Notes under the pieces: generated by a model
Database searches by the model: none
Told to the model about the DNA's origin: nothing
The model's input: the letters and a program-made list of their open reading frames with translations, nothing else
NCBI GenBank assembly: GCA_028710135.1
Contig: JAQUSS010000018.1
Location: 1-32,731, forward strand
Reading direction: 5' to 3'
Source of the DNA: Gemmiger sp.
GTDB taxonomy: Bacteria > Bacillota > Clostridia > Oscillospirales > Ruminococcaceae
DNA: 32,731 nt
Shown here: positions 14,448 to 22,433 of the stretch, piece after piece
Position numbering within the stretch: the stretch's first letter is position 1
How the letters are laid out: each line of letters starts with the position of its first letter
Position numbers and translations under genes: made by a program

Positions 14448-15968
14448 ATGAGTGAAGAAGTAATTTTGAAAATGGAGGGCATCACCAAGCTGTTCCCCGG
14501 TGTACGCGCCTTAGATAAGGTGTCGCTGGAACTGCGCAAGGGCGAGGTACACGCCGTAATCGGTGAGAACGGTGCCGGGAAATCCACCCTCATGAAGGTT
14601 CTTTTGGGCATTTACCATGCCGATGAAGGTTCCATCACCTATAAAGGTAAAAAGGTTCAGTTCAGCAGCCCGCTAAACGCTTTAAGCGCCGGCATCGCCA
14701 TGATTCACCAGGAAATCAGCTTGGTGCCCACCATGGATGTGGCCGAAAACATCTGGCTGGGCCGCGAAAAGCTGACCATGAAAAACGGAATGATCAACCG
14801 GGAAAACCGTTTTAAAATGACCGCAGAGATTTTCAAAAAGCTAAACATTGATTTGGATCCCCGTGCCATGGTACGGGACCTTTCGGTGGCCAATATGCAG
14901 ATGGTTGAGCTAGCCCGCGCGGCTTCCTACAATGCGGATATCATCATCATGGACGAACCCACCTCCGCACTGGCCAACGAGGAAATCCAAACCCTGTACC
15001 GCATCGTTCACGACCTGCAGGCGGCAGGCAAGTCCATCATCTTTATCTCCCATAAGCTGGAGGAAATTTTCGATATCTGCGACCGGGTTTCCATCTACCG
15101 CGACGGCCACTATGTAGATACCCGCAACTGCAACGAGCTAACGCAGGAAGAACTCGTCACCATGATTGTTGGCCGCGAGATTACACAGCAGTTCCCCAAG
15201 CAGGAATCCAAAATCGGGGATGTCGTGCTGGAAGTAAAAAATTTCAACAGCCTGGGCGTGTTCCAAGATATCAATTTTACGGTGCGCAAGGGCGAGATAC
15301 TGGGCATCAGCGGGCTGGTAGGTGCAGGCCGCACCGAAATCATGCGCGCGCTGTTCGGTGCCGACCCACGGGATACCGGCGAGGTATACCTGGATGGCAA
15401 AGAGATTCGCATCCACAACGTACAGGACGCGCTGAACGCCGGTATCTCGATGTTAACAGAGGACCGTATGCGTTCCGGTTCCATCTATACCATGTCGGTC
15501 AAGGGCAACACCACCATCGCTTCCTTCCGCAATTTCTGTAGCAAGGGCCTTGGCGTCATCAACAGCAAAAAAGAAAACGAGGCCTTTGAAAAATCCCGCC
15601 ACACGCTAGAGGTAAAGTGTGCCTCAGAAAACCAGCTTATCAAAGACCTTTCCGGCGGTAACCAGCAAAAGGTTTTGATTGGCCGTTGGCTGATGACCAA
15701 CCCCCGGGTGCTGATTGTGGATGAGCCCACCCGCGGCATTGATGTGGGCTCAAAATCAGAGATTCACCGCCTGATCAGCCAGTTGGCCTGCCAAGGGATG
15801 GCCGTCATCATGATTTCTTCCGAGATGGCAGAGATTATGGGTATGAGCGACCGCATCCTGGTGGTACGCCACGGGAAAATTGTTTATGAATGCGACCGCA
15901 AGGATGCCACGCAGGAAACCCTGATCACCCACGCCTTTGGCGCGCAAAAAACAAAAAAGGACGCATAA
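14448..15968 (+). CDS. sugar ABC transporter ATPase, two-domain (RbsA/MglA type)
   Basis: This 506-residue protein is a tandem ATPase. Domain 1 has Walker A GENGAGKST near residues 38-46, signature LSVANMQMVELARA and Walker B IIIMDEPTSAL. Domain 2 has a degenerate Walker A, GLVGAGRTE, signature LSGGNQQKV and Walker B VLIVDEPTRGID, the usual RbsA/MglA asymmetry. ATG 14448 is used because AAAGGGA precedes it and MSEEVILKMEGITKLFPGVRAL is the family's normal N-terminus; an in-frame extension to 14352 would run through the intercistronic hairpin. It energises uptake with the permease at 16004. Confidence 0.95.
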   Translation: MSEEVILKMEGITKLFPGVRALDKVSLELRKGEVHAVIGENGAGKSTLMKVLLGIYHADEGSITYKGKKVQFSSPLNALSAGIAMIHQEISLVPTMDVAENIWLGREKLTMKNGMINRENRFKMTAEIFKKLNIDLDPRAMVRDLSVANMQMVELARAASYNADIIIMDEPTSALANEEIQTLYRIVHDLQAAGKSIIFISHKLEEIFDICDRVSIYRDGHYVDTRNCNELTQEELVTMIVGREITQQFPKQESKIGDVVLEVKNFNSLGVFQDINFTVRKGEILGISGLVGAGRTEIMRALFGADPRDTGEVYLDGKEIRIHNVQDALNAGISMLTEDRMRSGSIYTMSVKGNTTIASFRNFCSKGLGVINSKKENEAFEKSRHTLEVKCASENQLIKDLSGGNQQKVLIGRWLMTNPRVLIVDEPTRGIDVGSKSEIHRLISQLACQGMAVIMISSEMAEIMGMSDRILVVRHGKIVYECDRKDATQETLITHAFGAQKTKKDA

Positions 15969-16003
15969 CTGTATTGCTTGCAGATAGAAAGGAAGCCCGA
16001 AAA

Positions 16004-17005
16004 ATGGTGACACGTAATAAACGCAAAAATTTCTTTGATGCCCCCTTCGGAAAGTTCCTCATGAACAACAAGGCCTTTGCCATCCTGATTGTGATGGCGT
16101 TGATCGTGGCCAGTATGTCCGATGTATTTCTTACCCCCTCCAACCTGCTCAACCTGATTCGCCAGGTGGCCTACAGTGTTACGCTGGCAGCCGGCTACAC
16201 CCTGTTGCTTAGCTCCGGCAACATCGATCTTTCCATCGGCTGTATGGTTGGCCTGGTGGGCGTGGCAATGGGCAAAATGCTGGTATCGGGGGTTCCCATC
16301 CCGCTGGCCATTTTTGCTGCCATTATTTTTGGCGCACTGCTGGGTACGCTGAACGCGCTGGTCGTCAACCTGTTTGGCCTTCCCCCTTTTATCGTCACGC
16401 TGGCCTCCATGTCCGTATTCAAGGGTGTAACCTATATCTGGACCAAAATGGTGCCCATCTCCAACCTGCCCAAGGCCTTCACCGCCATTGGGCAGGAGTA
16501 CACCTTTGGCATCCCCAACCAGGTGTACATCATGTTCATCATGGTGATCATCATGGGCTTTATCCTCTACAAAACCAAGTTTGGCCGCTACGCTTTGGCA
16601 ATGGGTGGCAACCGTGAAGCCACCCGCCTGGCCGGCATCAACGTGGACCGTATGAACGTGGCCGTCTATGCCACCATGGGTGTGTATGTGGCCATTGCCG
16701 CCATGATGCTTACCGCCCGCTCCGCCTCCGCGCAGGTTTCCGCCGGGCAAAACACGGAAATGGATGCCATTGCAGCCGTTGTCGTGGGCGGCACGCCCAT
16801 GTCCGGTGGCTCCGCCAACATTGTGGGTACCGTATTCGGCTGCCTGATTGTAGGCGTAATCAACAACGGGTTGAACCTGATGGGCGTTGATGCCAACTGG
16901 CAATTGGTGGCCAAGGGCATCATGATCTTGTTCGCCATCATGTTGGATGTCATCTCCAGCAAAATTGCAAACAATATGTCGAAAAAGAGAATGGCCAACG
17001 GCTGA
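16004..17005 (+). CDS. sugar ABC transporter permease (RbsC type)
   Basis: This 333-residue inner-membrane permease of the RbsC/BPD_transp_2 family has about eight to ten hydrophobic segments. Typical motifs are LLSSGNIDLSIGCMVGLVG (about 66-85) and YALAMGGNREATRLAGINVDR (about 192-212), then AVVVGGTPMSGGSANIVGT (about 259-277). ATG 16004 is preceded by AAAGGAAG and starts a short basic N-terminus; an earlier in-frame start would overlap the ATPase gene by 79 bases. With the upstream genes it completes one importer. Confidence 0.94.
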   Translation: MVTRNKRKNFFDAPFGKFLMNNKAFAILIVMALIVASMSDVFLTPSNLLNLIRQVAYSVTLAAGYTLLLSSGNIDLSIGCMVGLVGVAMGKMLVSGVPIPLAIFAAIIFGALLGTLNALVVNLFGLPPFIVTLASMSVFKGVTYIWTKMVPISNLPKAFTAIGQEYTFGIPNQVYIMFIMVIIMGFILYKTKFGRYALAMGGNREATRLAGINVDRMNVAVYATMGVYVAIAAMMLTARSASAQVSAGQNTEMDAIAAVVVGGTPMSGGSANIVGTVFGCLIVGVINNGLNLMGVDANWQLVAKGIMILFAIMLDVISSKIANNMSKKRMANG

Positions 17006-17037
17006 TTGGCCCCCAGGCTAGAACGGGAGAATCGATT

Positions 17038-18189
17038 GTGAAGAAAAGAAAAGTAGCCGTCATTGCCACAGGCTTTACCGGCCAGCAACACACCGAGGCC
17101 ATCCGCCGCATACCCGGCAACGAGGTTGCTGCATTGGTAGACCCCCACGTGGCCGCGTTGAAGGCCAAGGGCCAGGCCCTGGGTGTGGAAGCGCTATATA
17201 CCGATTATAAACGGATGATTGACGAGATCCGCCCAGATGTCATTCACAACTGCACCCCCAACGGGATGCATTACGAAATCAACAAATATGCGCTGGAGCG
17301 TGGCATCCATGTTTATTGCGAGAAGCCATTGGCCCTCACGGTGGCACAGGGTGAGGAGCTTGCCCACTTAGCCGCGCAGAACCATCTGGCCGCGGGGGTA
17401 AACTTCAATTACCGCAACAATGCCATGGTGCAGGAAATGCGCGCGCGTGTGGCCAGCGGCGCGGTTGGGCGGGTCTTTCATGTAACGGGCCAATACCTGC
17501 AAGATTGGATGATGCTGGATACCGATTACAATTGGCGCCTTACCGCCGATATGGGCGGTGCCTCCCGCACCATTGCAGATATCGGCAGCCACTGGTTCGA
17601 TACGGCCCAGTGCGCCATGGGGCAGAATATTGTGGCTGTGCGCGCCCAAACGCTGACGGTTCACCCCTTCCGCAAAAAGCCAGCCCAGGAGGTTGAAACC
17701 TTTGCCAAAGCACAGAAGAGCAACTACACGCTTGTTCCCATTAATACCGAGGATGCCGCATTCCTGCTGGTTCGCTTTGCGGATGGCACCCTGGGCAGCG
17801 TAACCCTTTCCCAAGTGAGCGGCGGCCACCTGAACGATTTCCGCCTTGAGATAGCGGGCGAAAAATGCGCCCTGGAATGGCAGCAGGAGCGGTGCGATAC
17901 CCTGACGGTAGGCACGCGAGAATTTGGCATCCAGACCCTTCGCACGGCCCCCGGCAGCATGACCGGCGATGCCAACCGCTACACCTGCCTGCCCGGTGGC
18001 CACCCCGACGGTTGGGCCGATGCCCTAAAAAATGCAGTATCCGAATTTTACACCTCCATCGAAAACGGTACCTTTGCCCAAACCGGCATGACCTATGCCA
18101 CCTTTGCGGACGGAGCCCGGATTATGAAGCTGGTGGATGCCTGTATGCAAAGTGCAAAATCCGGCGAGTGGGCCGAAGTGAGAGAATAA
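17038..18189 (+). CDS. Gfo/Idh/MocA-family NAD(P)-dependent dehydrogenase 1
   Basis: This 383-residue oxidoreductase starts at GTG 17038 after GGGAG. It has the Rossmann segment VAVIATGFTGQQH, catalytic CEKPLAL (Glu95-Lys96-Pro97) and the substrate-site DIGSHWFDTAQ (Asp181, His185). The YLQDWMMLDTDYNWR segment (about 153-167) is the pattern I associate with Gfo/Idh/MocA members acting on glycosides or keto-sugars rather than simple inositols. Family members oxidise a sugar ring hydroxyl, often at C3, or reverse this. It is first of the catabolic genes after the importer and overlaps nothing; the next gene begins 14 bases on. Substrate is unknown; an inositol dehydrogenase role is an alternative. 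Confidence 0.9.
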   Translation: MKKRKVAVIATGFTGQQHTEAIRRIPGNEVAALVDPHVAALKAKGQALGVEALYTDYKRMIDEIRPDVIHNCTPNGMHYEINKYALERGIHVYCEKPLALTVAQGEELAHLAAQNHLAAGVNFNYRNNAMVQEMRARVASGAVGRVFHVTGQYLQDWMMLDTDYNWRLTADMGGASRTIADIGSHWFDTAQCAMGQNIVAVRAQTLTVHPFRKKPAQEVETFAKAQKSNYTLVPINTEDAAFLLVRFADGTLGSVTLSQVSGGHLNDFRLEIAGEKCALEWQQERCDTLTVGTREFGIQTLRTAPGSMTGDANRYTCLPGGHPDGWADALKNAVSEFYTSIENGTFAQTGMTYATFADGARIMKLVDACMQSAKSGEWAEVRE

Positions 18190-18203
18190 AAGGAGAGGTT
18201 TTC

Positions 18204-19166
18204 ATGAAACTTGGTGTAATTACCGTCCCCCTGTACGGGATGGAGCTGGCAAGCTGCCTGGCCTACCTGAAAGGGTTGGGGGTACAAACCGTGGAGCTAG
18301 GTTGCGGCGGCAACCCCGGCACCGGGCATTGTGACGCAAAGGCCCTGCTTGCCGATGCAGGCAAGCTAAAGGCTTTCCGGGATACCATCCGCGCTTCCGG
18401 CATCGGCATCAGTGCCTTCTCCTGCCATGGCAACGGAGTGCACCCCAACCAAGCCACCGCCGCCAAGGACAATGAGGACCTGCAAAACGCGATCCGCCTT
18501 GCGGCGGAAATGGAGGTTGGGGTAGTCAATACCTTCTCCGGCTGCCCCGGTGACAGTGCCGCTTCCCAGCATCCCAACTGGGTCACCTGTGCTTGGCCCG
18601 ATGAATATCAGACCGTTTTAGACTACCAGTGGAACGATGTACTGCTGCCCTACTGGCGCAAGAATGCCGATTTTGCCAAGGCGCACGGCGTAAAGGTCGC
18701 CTTCGAGATGCACCCCGGCTTCTGTGTTTACAACACCGAAACCATGCTGCGCATCAACCGGGAAATCGGCAATTCTTTAGGTGCAAACTTTGATCCCAGC
18801 CATCTGGTGTGGCAGGGCATGGACCCGGTAGCGGCCATCCGGGAATTGAGCGGCATCATCTACAATGTCCATGCGAAAGACTGCCGTGTAGATTCCCTCA
18901 ACACCGCCCGCATCGGCGTGCTGGATACCAAGCACTATGGTGACGAGCTGCACCGCGCCTGGATTTTCCGCACCGTGGGTTATGGCCACGATACCCAGTA
19001 TTGGAAGGACATTGTTTCGGCGTTGCGCCTGGCGGGTTTTGACGGTACCATGGCCATTGAGCACGAGGATAGCCTAATGTCGGTGCGGGAAGGGTTGGAA
19101 AAGGCCATCCGCTTTATGAAGGATGTTTTAATCTACGAAAAGCCCGCCGAAATGTGGTGGGCCTAA
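18204..19166 (+). CDS. sugar phosphate isomerase/epimerase-like TIM-barrel protein 1
   Basis: This 320-residue TIM-barrel protein belongs to the xylose-isomerase-like (AP-endonuclease family 2) superfamily. The probable divalent-metal ligands are Glu168 (AFEMHPGF), Asp197 (FDPSH), His223 (VHAKD) and Glu286 (AIEHED). A VNTFSGCPGD segment sits near residue 108. ATG 18204 follows AGGAG and is the natural N-terminus, MKLGVITVPLYG; an upstream extension would run through the dehydrogenase in another frame. Members of this superfamily paired with Gfo/Idh/MocA enzymes isomerise, epimerise, dehydrate or cleave 3-keto-glycosides. Which reaction is done here cannot be read; its 320 residues make it longer than the second TIM-barrel in the operon. 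Confidence 0.88.
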   Translation: MKLGVITVPLYGMELASCLAYLKGLGVQTVELGCGGNPGTGHCDAKALLADAGKLKAFRDTIRASGIGISAFSCHGNGVHPNQATAAKDNEDLQNAIRLAAEMEVGVVNTFSGCPGDSAASQHPNWVTCAWPDEYQTVLDYQWNDVLLPYWRKNADFAKAHGVKVAFEMHPGFCVYNTETMLRINREIGNSLGANFDPSHLVWQGMDPVAAIRELSGIIYNVHAKDCRVDSLNTARIGVLDTKHYGDELHRAWIFRTVGYGHDTQYWKDIVSALRLAGFDGTMAIEHEDSLMSVREGLEKAIRFMKDVLIYEKPAEMWWA

Positions 19167-19185
19167 GGAAAGGAAGGCAAAACCC

Positions 19186-19659
19186 ATGAAATTTGTAGAG
19201 ATTGGCCATATTGCCCTGCGTGCAAAGGATCCGGCAAATTTTGAAAAGTTTTACACCGAGGTGCTGGAACTACCCAAGGCGTTTGATTTAACAACAAGCG
19301 CGGGCAAGGTTTGGATTCGCTATTACCAACTGCCCAGCGGCCAGTTTGTCGAGGTTTTCCCCGGGGATGCGCTGCCCGGCTTTGACGCGAAGGACAACCA
19401 CTATACCGGCGAGAACCGCAAATGCAATCGCTCCCATTTCCATGCCTGCTTTGAGGTGGATGCCCGCCACGAGGCCTACCGCGATATGGCAAAAAAGGGC
19501 GTTGCCATCAGCCATGCCACCAACGATTCCGTTGGTATGTGCGGAAGCTGGTGTTCCTTCATTACCGACCCGGAGGGCAACGAGTGGGAGCTGATGGAGT
19601 TTTCACCGGTCAGCCGCCAGTTGGGCGACCAACTGGATAACATGAGCTACAACGGCTAA
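19186..19659 (+). CDS. VOC-family protein 1
   Basis: This 157-residue protein of the vicinal oxygen chelate (glyoxalase/fosfomycin-resistance/dioxygenase) superfamily has two paired beta-alpha-beta-beta-beta modules. The likely metal ligands are complete: His8 (GHIALRA), Glu56 (FVEVFPG), His86 (HACFEV) and Glu135 (DPEGNEWELME). VOC enzymes hold a divalent metal and act on enediolate-type intermediates in isomerisation, epimerisation, lyase or glutathione reactions. In an anaerobe and in this operon an isomerase or lyase role on a keto-sugar is more plausible than ring-cleaving dioxygenase. AAGGAAGG precedes the start. Confidence 0.85.
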   Translation: MKFVEIGHIALRAKDPANFEKFYTEVLELPKAFDLTTSAGKVWIRYYQLPSGQFVEVFPGDALPGFDAKDNHYTGENRKCNRSHFHACFEVDARHEAYRDMAKKGVAISHATNDSVGMCGSWCSFITDPEGNEWELMEFSPVSRQLGDQLDNMSYNG

Positions 19660-19670
19660 GGAGGAGAACC

Positions 19671-20201
19671 ATGCTGAATTATTTGAAGGGCCTGACCCAT
19701 GTAACCTTTACCTGCAAAAATTTCCCTGCCATGCGCGCCTTTTACCGGGATACACTGGGCTTGAAGGAGGTTTTTGCTCTGCCGTACAACGAGGCCATCC
19801 TCCAAGGTTTTGTGGAAACCGGCTATGCGGTAGACGGCCTAAAACCCGGTGAGATTTGGATTGTTTATCTGGAGGTTGCGCCGCGCCAGTTTGTGGAACT
19901 TTTCAATCTTCCCTATCACGGCGAAAACGACACCCAAAACGAGGGCTTCCACCACTTCTGCCTGCGGGTGGAGGATATTGTGGCGGCCGCGCGGGAGCTG
20001 GAAGCCAAGGGGGTGCCTTTATATAACGGCCCCCGTTGGTTGAATGCCCCCTTCACCAGCCCCTACCCCGAAAATCCCATCGCAGAAGGCTGCCAGGGTC
20101 AGTGTGGCTCTCTCGCCTTCTATATTCAGGATCCAGAAGGAAACGAAATTGAAATCATGCAGTACACCACCGATTCTCTTCAGGTAAAATGCCGCGTATA
20201 A
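19671..20201 (+). CDS. VOC-family protein 2
   Basis: This 176-residue second VOC protein begins 12 bases after the first. The metal site looks intact: His10 (LTHVTFTC), Glu76 (FVELFNLP), His95 (HHFCLRV) and Glu151 (DPEGNEIEIMQY). It shares the pattern of VOC protein 1 but has an insertion with the SPYPENPIAEGCQGQCG segment before the last strand, so the two are not recent duplicates. Close packing and good AGGAG spacing suggest co-translation. Substrate unknown; as a separate subunit it could form a heterodimer with VOC 1. Confidence 0.85.
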   Translation: MLNYLKGLTHVTFTCKNFPAMRAFYRDTLGLKEVFALPYNEAILQGFVETGYAVDGLKPGEIWIVYLEVAPRQFVELFNLPYHGENDTQNEGFHHFCLRVEDIVAAARELEAKGVPLYNGPRWLNAPFTSPYPENPIAEGCQGQCGSLAFYIQDPEGNEIEIMQYTTDSLQVKCRV

Positions 20202-20214
20202 AGGAGAAAACGCC

Positions 20215-20988
20215 ATGAAATTTGGTTATCAGCTTTACTCTGCCCGGGCCCTGTGCAGCAATCGGGCCGGGTTGGTAGATACAATTGAAAAAATTGCAGC
20301 CATGGGCTATGATGGGGTAGAATTCTTTCAGTACGAGGGTATCCCCGCCACTGAACTGAAGGCACTGCTTGCCGGGCTGGGGCTCGAAGGTTTTAACGCG
20401 CACGTACAGCTTGAACGCTGGGAGGCTGATCCTGAAGGCGAGGCACGCTATGCCGCCGAGGCGGGCATCCCCTGCATGACCATCCCCTGGCTTGCACCGG
20501 CCCTGCGCACCGCCCAGGGTTTGGCGCGGGTTCGCCAGTTGGTACCCCAGCTGCTGGCCCAATGTCGGGCGTACGGTGTGCAGCTTCTCTATCATAACCA
20601 CGATTTTGAATTTGCGCCCGGCACCACCGGCCGCTATATGTTGGATGATATTCTGGCAGCCGACCCTGCCCTCGGCCTGGAACTGGATACCTTTTGGGCC
20701 CTTTATGCCGGGGTTTCCCCAACGTCCTACATGGAAAGCCACCAAAACCGGCTCAAACTGATTCATGTCAAAGATTACTGCAAGCTGGATGGCGGGCCCG
20801 TAAACGAAGGGCGGGAATCCCCCACCTTCTGTGCCATCGGCACCGGGAAGATGGATAACGCCCCCATCCTTGCCCAGGCCCAAAAAATCGGCGTAGCGTG
20901 GGCCTGCGTTGAGCAGGATAATAGCCGCATTCCCGTGTTGGAAGCCGCAAAGCTATCCATCGATAGCCTGCGGGCGGCAGTAAAATAA
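20215..20988 (+). CDS. sugar phosphate isomerase/epimerase-like TIM-barrel protein 2 (YcjR-like)
   Basis: This 257-residue TIM-barrel protein starts after AAAGGAG at 20215. It shows the pattern of the shorter isomerase/epimerase subfamily: QLYSARAL at the start, YHNHDFEF (126-133), LELDTFWALYAG (155-166), LIHVKDY (182-188), a GTGKMD turn, and CVEQD (231-235). Glu, Asp, His and Glu from these segments probably bind a metal. E. coli YcjR, of similar size and subfamily, epimerises a 3-keto-glycoside at C4; others act on inosose. It works beside the Gfo/Idh/MocA enzymes, which would produce and consume the keto group. The assignment to the YcjR branch is by motif memory only. Confidence 0.85.
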   Translation: MKFGYQLYSARALCSNRAGLVDTIEKIAAMGYDGVEFFQYEGIPATELKALLAGLGLEGFNAHVQLERWEADPEGEARYAAEAGIPCMTIPWLAPALRTAQGLARVRQLVPQLLAQCRAYGVQLLYHNHDFEFAPGTTGRYMLDDILAADPALGLELDTFWALYAGVSPTSYMESHQNRLKLIHVKDYCKLDGGPVNEGRESPTFCAIGTGKMDNAPILAQAQKIGVAWACVEQDNSRIPVLEAAKLSIDSLRAAVK

Positions 20989-21026
20989 AAAGCAGCAAAC
21001 GCCGCATAAAGAAAGGACGAAAGCAA

Positions 21027-21500
21027 ATGGCAACCATGAAAAACCCGTTGGATCTAAAAGGGTTCATTCAAATCGCAATCCTTGTTGAGGATATTGATAA
21101 GGCCCGCCACGAATGGGCTGACATTTTGGGTGTCCCCGTGCCGGAAATCATCGAGCAGCCCAAACCGGCAGGCAGCAACCCCGGCCTAACCTATCGTGGC
21201 CGGGAAACAAGCTACGGCCTCAAGCTGGCCGTGATACAAGCGCCGCAGGGCTTTATCATCGAACTGCACCAGGTAACCGATGATGGGGACAGTACCTTCA
21301 AGGAGTTTGTGCAAAAGCATGGCTACGGCGTGCATCACCTGGGGTTCCAGGTGGGGGATCGCCGGGATGCTGTGGTGCGCGAGCTGGAAGAGCGTGGCTA
21401 CCCGCTACGCACCGTGGGCATCTACCCAGATGGCAGCTGGACCATTGCCGACACAGAGGACACGTTGGGCGTAAATTTGAACATTAAGCCCCATATGTAA
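21027..21500 (+). CDS. VOC-family protein 3, with altered metal site
   Basis: This 157-residue VOC protein resembles the methylmalonyl-CoA epimerase branch in length and in the order FIQIAILVEDIDKARHEWAD, FIIELHQ and YGVHHLGFQV. Two of the four usual ligand positions are changed: Gln15 stands where the first His is expected and Asn152 where the last Glu is expected; Glu79 and His104 remain. It may bind metal weakly, use other residues, or be a non-catalytic partner. AAAGGA precedes the start, and it lies 38 bases after the second TIM-barrel gene, the largest gap between catabolic genes here. Confidence 0.82.
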   Translation: MATMKNPLDLKGFIQIAILVEDIDKARHEWADILGVPVPEIIEQPKPAGSNPGLTYRGRETSYGLKLAVIQAPQGFIIELHQVTDDGDSTFKEFVQKHGYGVHHLGFQVGDRRDAVVRELEERGYPLRTVGIYPDGSWTIADTEDTLGVNLNIKPHM

Positions 21501-21514
21501 AATAGGAGGAACTT

Positions 21515-22402
21515 ATGGCAGGGAAATATAGCGATTACTGCAAAAACCGTGCACAGCACTGCACCATCCATACCTATGATTTGGAAACCGGCACCGTTAC
21601 CGATTTAATTCATTTTGATACAGCCGTGGAAGCTCCCAACTGGACCAAAGATGGGAAATACCTGATTTATAACAGCATGGGCAAGCTGTGGCGGTTGGAT
21701 TTGGCCACCAAGGCAATCACCGCCATCCCCACCGGCATGGTAGATACCTGCAATAACGACCATGTTCTTGCCCCGGATGGCAGTGGCATCGCCTGTTCCA
21801 GCGGGCAAAATGACGATGAAACCTCCAACATCTATCTGGTAGATTATGCCACCGGCACCGCCAAGCGGGTGGTCTCCGAAAACTTAAGCTACCTGCATGG
21901 TTGGTCCCCGGATGGGAAAACGCTGGCATTTTGCGCCGGGCGGGCCTACCAGGGCCGGTTGGAATGGGATATCTATACGGTTCCGGTGGAGGGCGGCCCC
22001 GAAACCAGGCTGACAAATGCCCCCGGCCTGAACGACGGCCCGGAGTATTCCCCCGATGGCAAAAAAATCTGGTTCAACTCGGTACGCACCGGCCTGATGC
22101 AGGCCTATGTGATGAATGCCGATGGCAGTGCACAGACCCAAATGACCTTTGATGAGGATATGAACACTTGGTTCCCCCATATTTCGCCGGATAATACCAA
22201 GGTCGTTTACATTGCCTACCATAAGGGCGACCTGGAACCGGGCCAACACCTGCCGGATTTGAATGTAGAAATCCGCATGATTCCCGCCGCGGGTGGCACC
22301 CCCAAAACGCTGGTCAAGCTGTTCGGCGGGCAGGGCAGCATGAATGTAAACAGTTGGTCGCCGGATAGCAAACAGTTCGCTTTTGTCAGTTACCACCGGT
22401 AA
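21515..22402 (+). CDS. cytoplasmic TolB-like beta-propeller protein
   Basis: This 295-residue protein has about six PD40/TolB-like repeats, each with a W/x-S-P-D-G/S-K core: NWTKDGKYLIYN, HVLAPDGSGIACS, HGWSPDGKTLAFC, EYSPDGKKIWFNS, HISPDNTKVVYIA and SWSPDSKQFAFVS. It lacks a signal peptide and starts after AGGAGGAACTT, so it stays in the cytoplasm, unlike TolB. The NDGPEYSPDGK and KLFGGQGSMNV segments are recognisable from a family of unknown function found beside plant-glycan and oxidoreductase genes. Propellers of this class can be lyases, hydrolases or lactonases, or scaffolds. Its place between the third VOC gene and the second dehydrogenase suggests an enzymatic step on an intermediate. 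Confidence 0.82.
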   Translation: MAGKYSDYCKNRAQHCTIHTYDLETGTVTDLIHFDTAVEAPNWTKDGKYLIYNSMGKLWRLDLATKAITAIPTGMVDTCNNDHVLAPDGSGIACSSGQNDDETSNIYLVDYATGTAKRVVSENLSYLHGWSPDGKTLAFCAGRAYQGRLEWDIYTVPVEGGPETRLTNAPGLNDGPEYSPDGKKIWFNSVRTGLMQAYVMNADGSAQTQMTFDEDMNTWFPHISPDNTKVVYIAYHKGDLEPGQHLPDLNVEIRMIPAAGGTPKTLVKLFGGQGSMNVNSWSPDSKQFAFVSYHR

Positions 22403-22433
22403 CGCTCTTGCCCGGCAAGGAGGAGATAGCCCC

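Noticed and set aside
15884-16903. Long open frame on the minus strand opposite the permease
   Set aside because: It is antisense to a complete RbsC-type gene; the product is a His/Gly/Asp-rich shadow and has no ribosome site.
19186-21500. VOC proteins as ring-cleaving extradiol dioxygenases
   Set aside because: They are single-length 157-176 residue proteins in an apparent anaerobe and sit among sugar genes; no aromatic pathway partners are present.
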